Positions 45,401 through 51,400 of a stretch of 55,459 nucleotides of DNA are shown here, one piece after another. The stretch is from Theristus sp. LFF4_11 (Eukaryota; Nematoda; Chromadorea; Monhysterida; Xyalidae). Each line of letters opens with the position of its first letter. Positions within the stretch are counted from its first letter, which is position 1. The stretch covers positions 1 through 55,459 of the forward strand of contig JASANC010001207.1 of the NCBI GenBank assembly GCA_030248135.1, given 5' to 3'. The notes below the pieces were generated by a model. The model ran no database searches. It was not told the DNA's origin and saw only the letters and a program-made list of their open reading frames with translations. A program made the position numbers and the translations under genes.

Positions 45401-48400
45401 CACCCGGTCTCTTTTTTCTTTCATTTGTTTGTAACCCGCAAAAAGCGACATGTTTATTCAGACATGCATTGCATATTTTTAGTTCCCCCTTAAATGAGAT
45501 AAAATATGGCAACTATACGTAGTTAATAGTGACCAGCGGATTCACAGAAGCACAACGGTTATTGCACTTGTGTTTTGCGTTGTCAGTTCAGCATGACCGG
45601 GTTCATTTCAGGCGACAATCCGTGCGCAGGTCTACGCTGTGAGCACGGCCAAGAGTGCTACATCAACGATCTGAATCAAGCGAGCTGCCAGTGTCAACAG
45701 ATCTGTGAGCCAGTGATGCGACCAGTCTGCGGCCGCGATGATGTTCGTTCGGCTTTTCTTGCTTTATACATGGCTGCAAAATAAAACATACAAAGTTACA
45801 GGAGACTTATGAAAACGAATGTGAGTTGCGAAGGCTGGCATGCATGCGAAGGATACACAACGACGTGAAGCACATGGGAGCGTGCGGTAAGCAGCAGGAA
45901 GCTTTGCGCCACGTGCACTAGTGGACTGGCTCGCCTGACTCGAGTGTTTGTTGTTCAGGGCATGGCTTGTGCTCTCACCACGAGTGCCACAACAACAGCG
46001 TCTGCGTCGTCAGCGGCGGCATCGCTACTTGCGAATGTCCCAAGTGCACTAACAATGAGCTCAAAGAGGTTCACCGTTCTTTTTGTTTGTTTTTTTGAAA
46101 CACGATGTGTGCTAGTTTTATCGACCAATAATGTTTTAAGCGGCTAAGACTGTTTTTACGCATTTGCAGGTATGCGGCTCAGACGGAATAACTTATCATA
46201 ATATATGTCGTCTGAAACGAAAAGCGTGCAGGAGCCACACTGACGTCTACGCAAAATACGAAGGCCCTTGCGGTGCGTACATTTGTTTTATACATACGTT
46301 CCCTAATGAGTGTTTTTTCGCGACTTTGCAAATCGCATTGGCCGATACAATGGAGAATATCCACAGAATAGCTACATTTACCTAGAACTGCCATACGGCC
46401 AATCAAATGCTTTTATTTCCAAAAACTGCAGAGGGTTGCGCACCACTGAACTGCGATTTCTATTCGATCTGCGTGACGGACGGCCGCGGCAACGGACGAT
46501 GCGAGTGCCCGAAGCCGAGCGAATGCGAATACGACAAAAGCGAGGTACAGTCGTGCGACAGACACACAAATGATGCAACAAACATGCACCGTCACATTAA
46601 TAGGCGGCCTGTCACTATGTTGCCAAATAATGTTATTGGTGTTTGTGAAAAACGTTTTTGTTGCCATCACAGTCTTTCCCCTGTTTTTTGTTTGCATTCT
46701 TGCTGCTTGTTCTCAATGGAGCAACTTACCTAATTTGGTTCCGGAACTCAATGCGTTCGTGTGCATAGAGAAAAATTAGTGTCATGCTTAACGCACAATT
46801 CGATAGAGTACAAATGACCCTATCGTGTTTTAAGGTCACTTTAGGCAACTTTAAATTGGCGCGTCAAAAAATATTCCAATTTTCTATGAGTCGCAGAACT
46901 TAACATAATAATATAAAAACATCAGGACAGTAAAATTTGTGGCACGGACGGCCAAAACTACGACAACCGATGTGAGCTGGAAGTAGCGGCTTGTACAAGC
47001 AGACAGTTTATTGTGCCGGCTTCAAATGGACCATGCGGTTGGTTTTCACGTTTGCGTTTGCTATCTCCTGGTTTTCATTGATAGTCGATGTACATACATC
47101 AGCTTAGCAAAACAATCTGAAAAAGCTAATGAAATGTGTGATCATTGTTTCAGCCGTGTCCAATACAACATGTAATTAGAAATAAAACCAAACTTCATAA
47201 AAACTGAACAATCAGATGCAATAAAGACACGCCATAACAAACCCTTTAAAGTTTGCACTTTATTTTGAATCAAATCTTTCATGTTCACTATCATTTCACA
47301 AACACATTTTGTTATGCTGCCGGATAGCCGAACGGAAACAGTTTACTGCGACCCCAGCCGCTTTGTTGCGCATTGCGATACTCACGTCTGAAGAAGTTCT
47401 GCAATGTTAAGAACTGTAGCAAATGGCTAGAATAAAATAGTAGTTCTGAATTATTCTGAATATCGCACACCAGCACGTGCAGTAGTGTAAAGAGTGCATT
47501 CTGTGTACAGCTAACAACTCTGGAAAGTTTAAAAAAGGGACAAACTTCAAAGTCCCAATTTTTCGACAAGCGCTTCTGTAGCTCATTGCGGTCGAAGGGA
47601 GCTTTGAAATGGGTTTTTTCTGCGTCGCTTTCTGCTTTGTGTCCCTGGTATTCGAGCGCAGAGTGAAGCGCGTCAGCATACTTTATGCGCTTGTCGTTTT
47701 TTTGCTCATGTTCGACAGCAGATGCGTTGCTGATCAACGCCGATGCAAGCAACGATAACAATATCGTGTTTGCGTTAAACGCCTGGCAATGTTTGAAAAT
47801 TGAGAAAAAAAACTAAACAACTGGGACAATATAACAAAACACTGAAAAGTAAGAAGTTTATGTTTTTTCTATGACAGACGCTGCCCGCCGCCTGTCACTC
47901 ACCATTGTACTGAGTGAATGGCGTCTTGCTTTTGGCTGCAAGTTCACCTGCACGTTGGCGCCAGCGATTTGCTAAAGACTCGCAGGAGAACGGGCAGGCA
48001 CTGCACGCGCGTCTCCAGTATCTTTGCTCAGGCAAAATATATATAAATAGAGAATGCTGTCAGGAATTTGTAATAGTAAAACTGAGAGGCTTTGACGTAA
48101 AACTCCAAGCAACGCAAACAAGTGTTCATGTGCCACGCGAAAATATTTTTACCGATATCTTTACCGGTTTTTACCGCAAGCCCGAAATGAATATGCTACC
48201 CGCAGAAGCTGTCGGAAAGCATTTTGGAGCCCTTTGCAACATCGGCGTCAAGTTTTGTCAACGTTTTTGAGTTGTACGCCGATTGGTCAAGGGCTTTCCA
48301 AAACGCGCATTGCCGAAAATGCTTTCCGACAGTCCTGCGGTGAGGTGCGAAGAAATAGTTAGATATTCATTTTAGACCAGCGGTCGATAACAATTTCGGT

Positions 48401-51400
48401 GAAGGTAAAGGTAATTGTAAGTTTTTTAGCATGGCTAATTGGCACATCTGAAACTTTGAACATGATAACACAACATTGTACCAATGTACATACGAAATGG
48501 CCGAGTAAACATGGCAGCTTTTTTCAGGGTGCAAAGAGCGCGCGAAATTTGAATGAAAGAAAAAAGTCATTCAAAAACTCAATTGTAGGTCAACTTTGAC
48601 GTGTTTTTTTAAACTAATTTATTCTTCGTGCCATTCTGTTCATTTATCTCCCTTGCACGCACACACGACTGGGAATTAACTTGGTATTCTTGAAATAGAC
48701 AACTCCTAGTCTGTGACTAATCTCGCCTTGAGGGAAAATACAAGGACTGTCTTATTTATTCGGCCAAACCGTATGTCTATCTGACGAGTTGCAGTGTGCA
48801 AGCAAAATAATGATTGCTCACAGTTCAATTCTTTTATCAATAATCTGAGAAAACAAAAAATAACATGCACCAGTTCAATAAATTATAGCCGAAGGATGTG
48901 TATTTTGTCTCATATTACTTTGGATCAACTGTTTTTTATTTAAATTTCCAGCAGCCATTTGAACTTGCTTCCATCTCTTTCCCGGTCGGAAATTCAGTTT
49001 GAAATGCATAAATAAATAGAAGCAACGGAAAGACTAGAGCGCTGAGCATGTGTGGTTGCATGTTATTGATAGCTGACAGACTGAATCAGATTGCTAATGG
49101 CTGATCAGTTGTGTGCGTGCCGCTAACAAGCCACATTTGTAGCAGCCGTCTCCATCCACCTGGCCAGCTCGCAGAGTAATTCAATTTTTATTTGTCGCTA
49201 CGACTGACTTGAATTTGCTTGCAGATTAATCTGAATTTGAATTCCCTTCCAAATTGAACATCTATGGATATGTTATCGTGCGTCACAATGCTGTTGAATG
49301 AAGCACGATTGAACATACAATCATAGGCCAACAACGTGCGTTCGTCAAGGTAATCTAGTAACAATTCAAATATGTCGATAAATGAAAACTTGTGAAACAT
49401 GAGGCAAGTACGTCAATAAACTTTAGAACTTTTGCATAAACAGACTTCTGGATTGCTGATTGGCTGCAACGAGTTGCCACGCAACTCTGAAATACAGCAA
49501 ATCAGCGGATGTTGAATTGAAACTGGCAAATCATTTGTTCTGTAGCATAGAATCACAATTAGTATCCTGTTGTTGTTTTTCATTCCGTGCTAGATTTCAT
49601 CAGCTGAAGTAAAAAAGCTTGATCAGCCAAACAAAATTAGCTGCCGCATAGATGCGTATTTTGAACAACAAACTCAGCTACCGTACCGTTGTTGGTGGGC
49701 GAGAACGTTTGCCGCCCATCAGCTGCAACAAGCCGAACACAAAAGTAAAGCTTGCTTGTGAACACAACTAAAACGTCACTAATTTATCTGAACAATGATT
49801 TTACGTTCAACCAAACCTGGAGCTTTTACGAGTTTTAAACAATGTAAACTTCAAATGCGTGCACATAATTTGGACAAACAGTTTTATCAACTCACAGTTA
49901 CTGGCGGACGCGCACGCTTGTCACTCTGTACGAGTCTGCCTTGCCCCATCAGCTGCGAAAGAATGCTTTCAAATTGTCCAAATAACATTTGACATAAAAT
50001 TTAGTTCTGCGAGCCGCTTACCATAACCGGTGGAATAGATCGCTTGCCTCCCATAAGCTAAAAAATTGGTAATTTTAACCAAGTTTAATATTTTGCCTCT
50101 TTGCGACTCAAATTAGCTTCCGCTAAAGAAATAATAGCTTACCATGACTGGTGGGCGAGACCTGTTCATAAGCTAAAAAGACAAATGTAAGGCTAAGCAC
50201 ATAAAAAGCACATTGTTTGTATTGGATGAGTAATAAGCTAAAAGCAAATAATTTGAAAGTGGCAAGAAAAATGGTTTAATTTTTCCATACAGTGATTGGT
50301 GGCCGAGCGCGTTTCTCTTCTTCTTCTTCTTCCTGTTGGTCTTCGGCAGCAGCCGCTTGTTGCTGATTCAAATAATTTTCATCGTTTTCAATTGCTTCAA
50401 CGGCATCCTGAAAACATGCACACGGTGATATCAAAAATATGAAAAGATTTGAAAAGTTCAATTTGATTTGTCAGTTAATTCAGCTAAACTGACTTTGAAG
50501 TACAAATCTGCTTGATCATCGTCCAAATTTGCAATTATGATCGTCCGTGCTTCAGCCGTCAGATCACGGTTAATTGGGCCAAGCGAAAACAGCAGAAGGG
50601 CACACACAAGAGAAAACATTTTTGGAAATATTTTTCTTTTTTAGAAGCTTCCTTCAAGTCTAAAGTGGGACTGACGTATGGAGATAGTAGTACATGGTAC
50701 AACCCAAAAACCTATTAACTAAATATAGTAATTGCAAAGAAACCATGACAAACGCAAAGCAAACAAAAGACTGCCATTAATTTTTAGAGTTCCTGTTCCA
50801 AAGTATCTCTATTTTGTTGTGAAACCGTTTTCCATAAAAAAGTGACAGCAAAACACAGCAAGCACGTTTATGTAAACAAGTGAACCTGTACAGATGTACG
50901 AATGTCATTTACCAACTTTCAAAAAATATACATACATGTATTGTATTCTTGACTGAAATTTGCAAACATAGACAGAAAAGTACCCATCGGTTAAATACTG
51001 CATCATATTGAGAGCTCTTTTGAACCTAAAAAAGTTCATGTTTTCTAAAATACATATTCAGGTGCAGAAGCACCTCTGAAGACCTGACAAGTCCGGTCAA
51101 TGTCTCTGTTTATCATTGATAGGATTAGAATTACCAAGTTAACATGGCCTTTTTCATCCTTTCCACATTTTGATAACAGCTTACAGAATTAATTAGAGAA
51201 GACATGTCATGAGTTTAAAAGTAAGAATAGATGAAAATGTTAGATTTATTAATTACATGATGTCTAAATAGAGCCATAATGCTCGTGGTACACATACATT
51301 GTACAATGTACAATGCTGCCTGCTTGTAAATGTACCGGAAAAGCCGAGAAAAGCAAAAAAACAACCTTACCAGTGAATTTGGGAGGAATAGAGGAAAGTG

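Noticed and set aside
49188..49400. 70-codon minus-strand frame with a faint F-box-like start
   Set aside because: Too short and too weak; it lies downstream of the stop of the RPPxxLM gene with no splice link.
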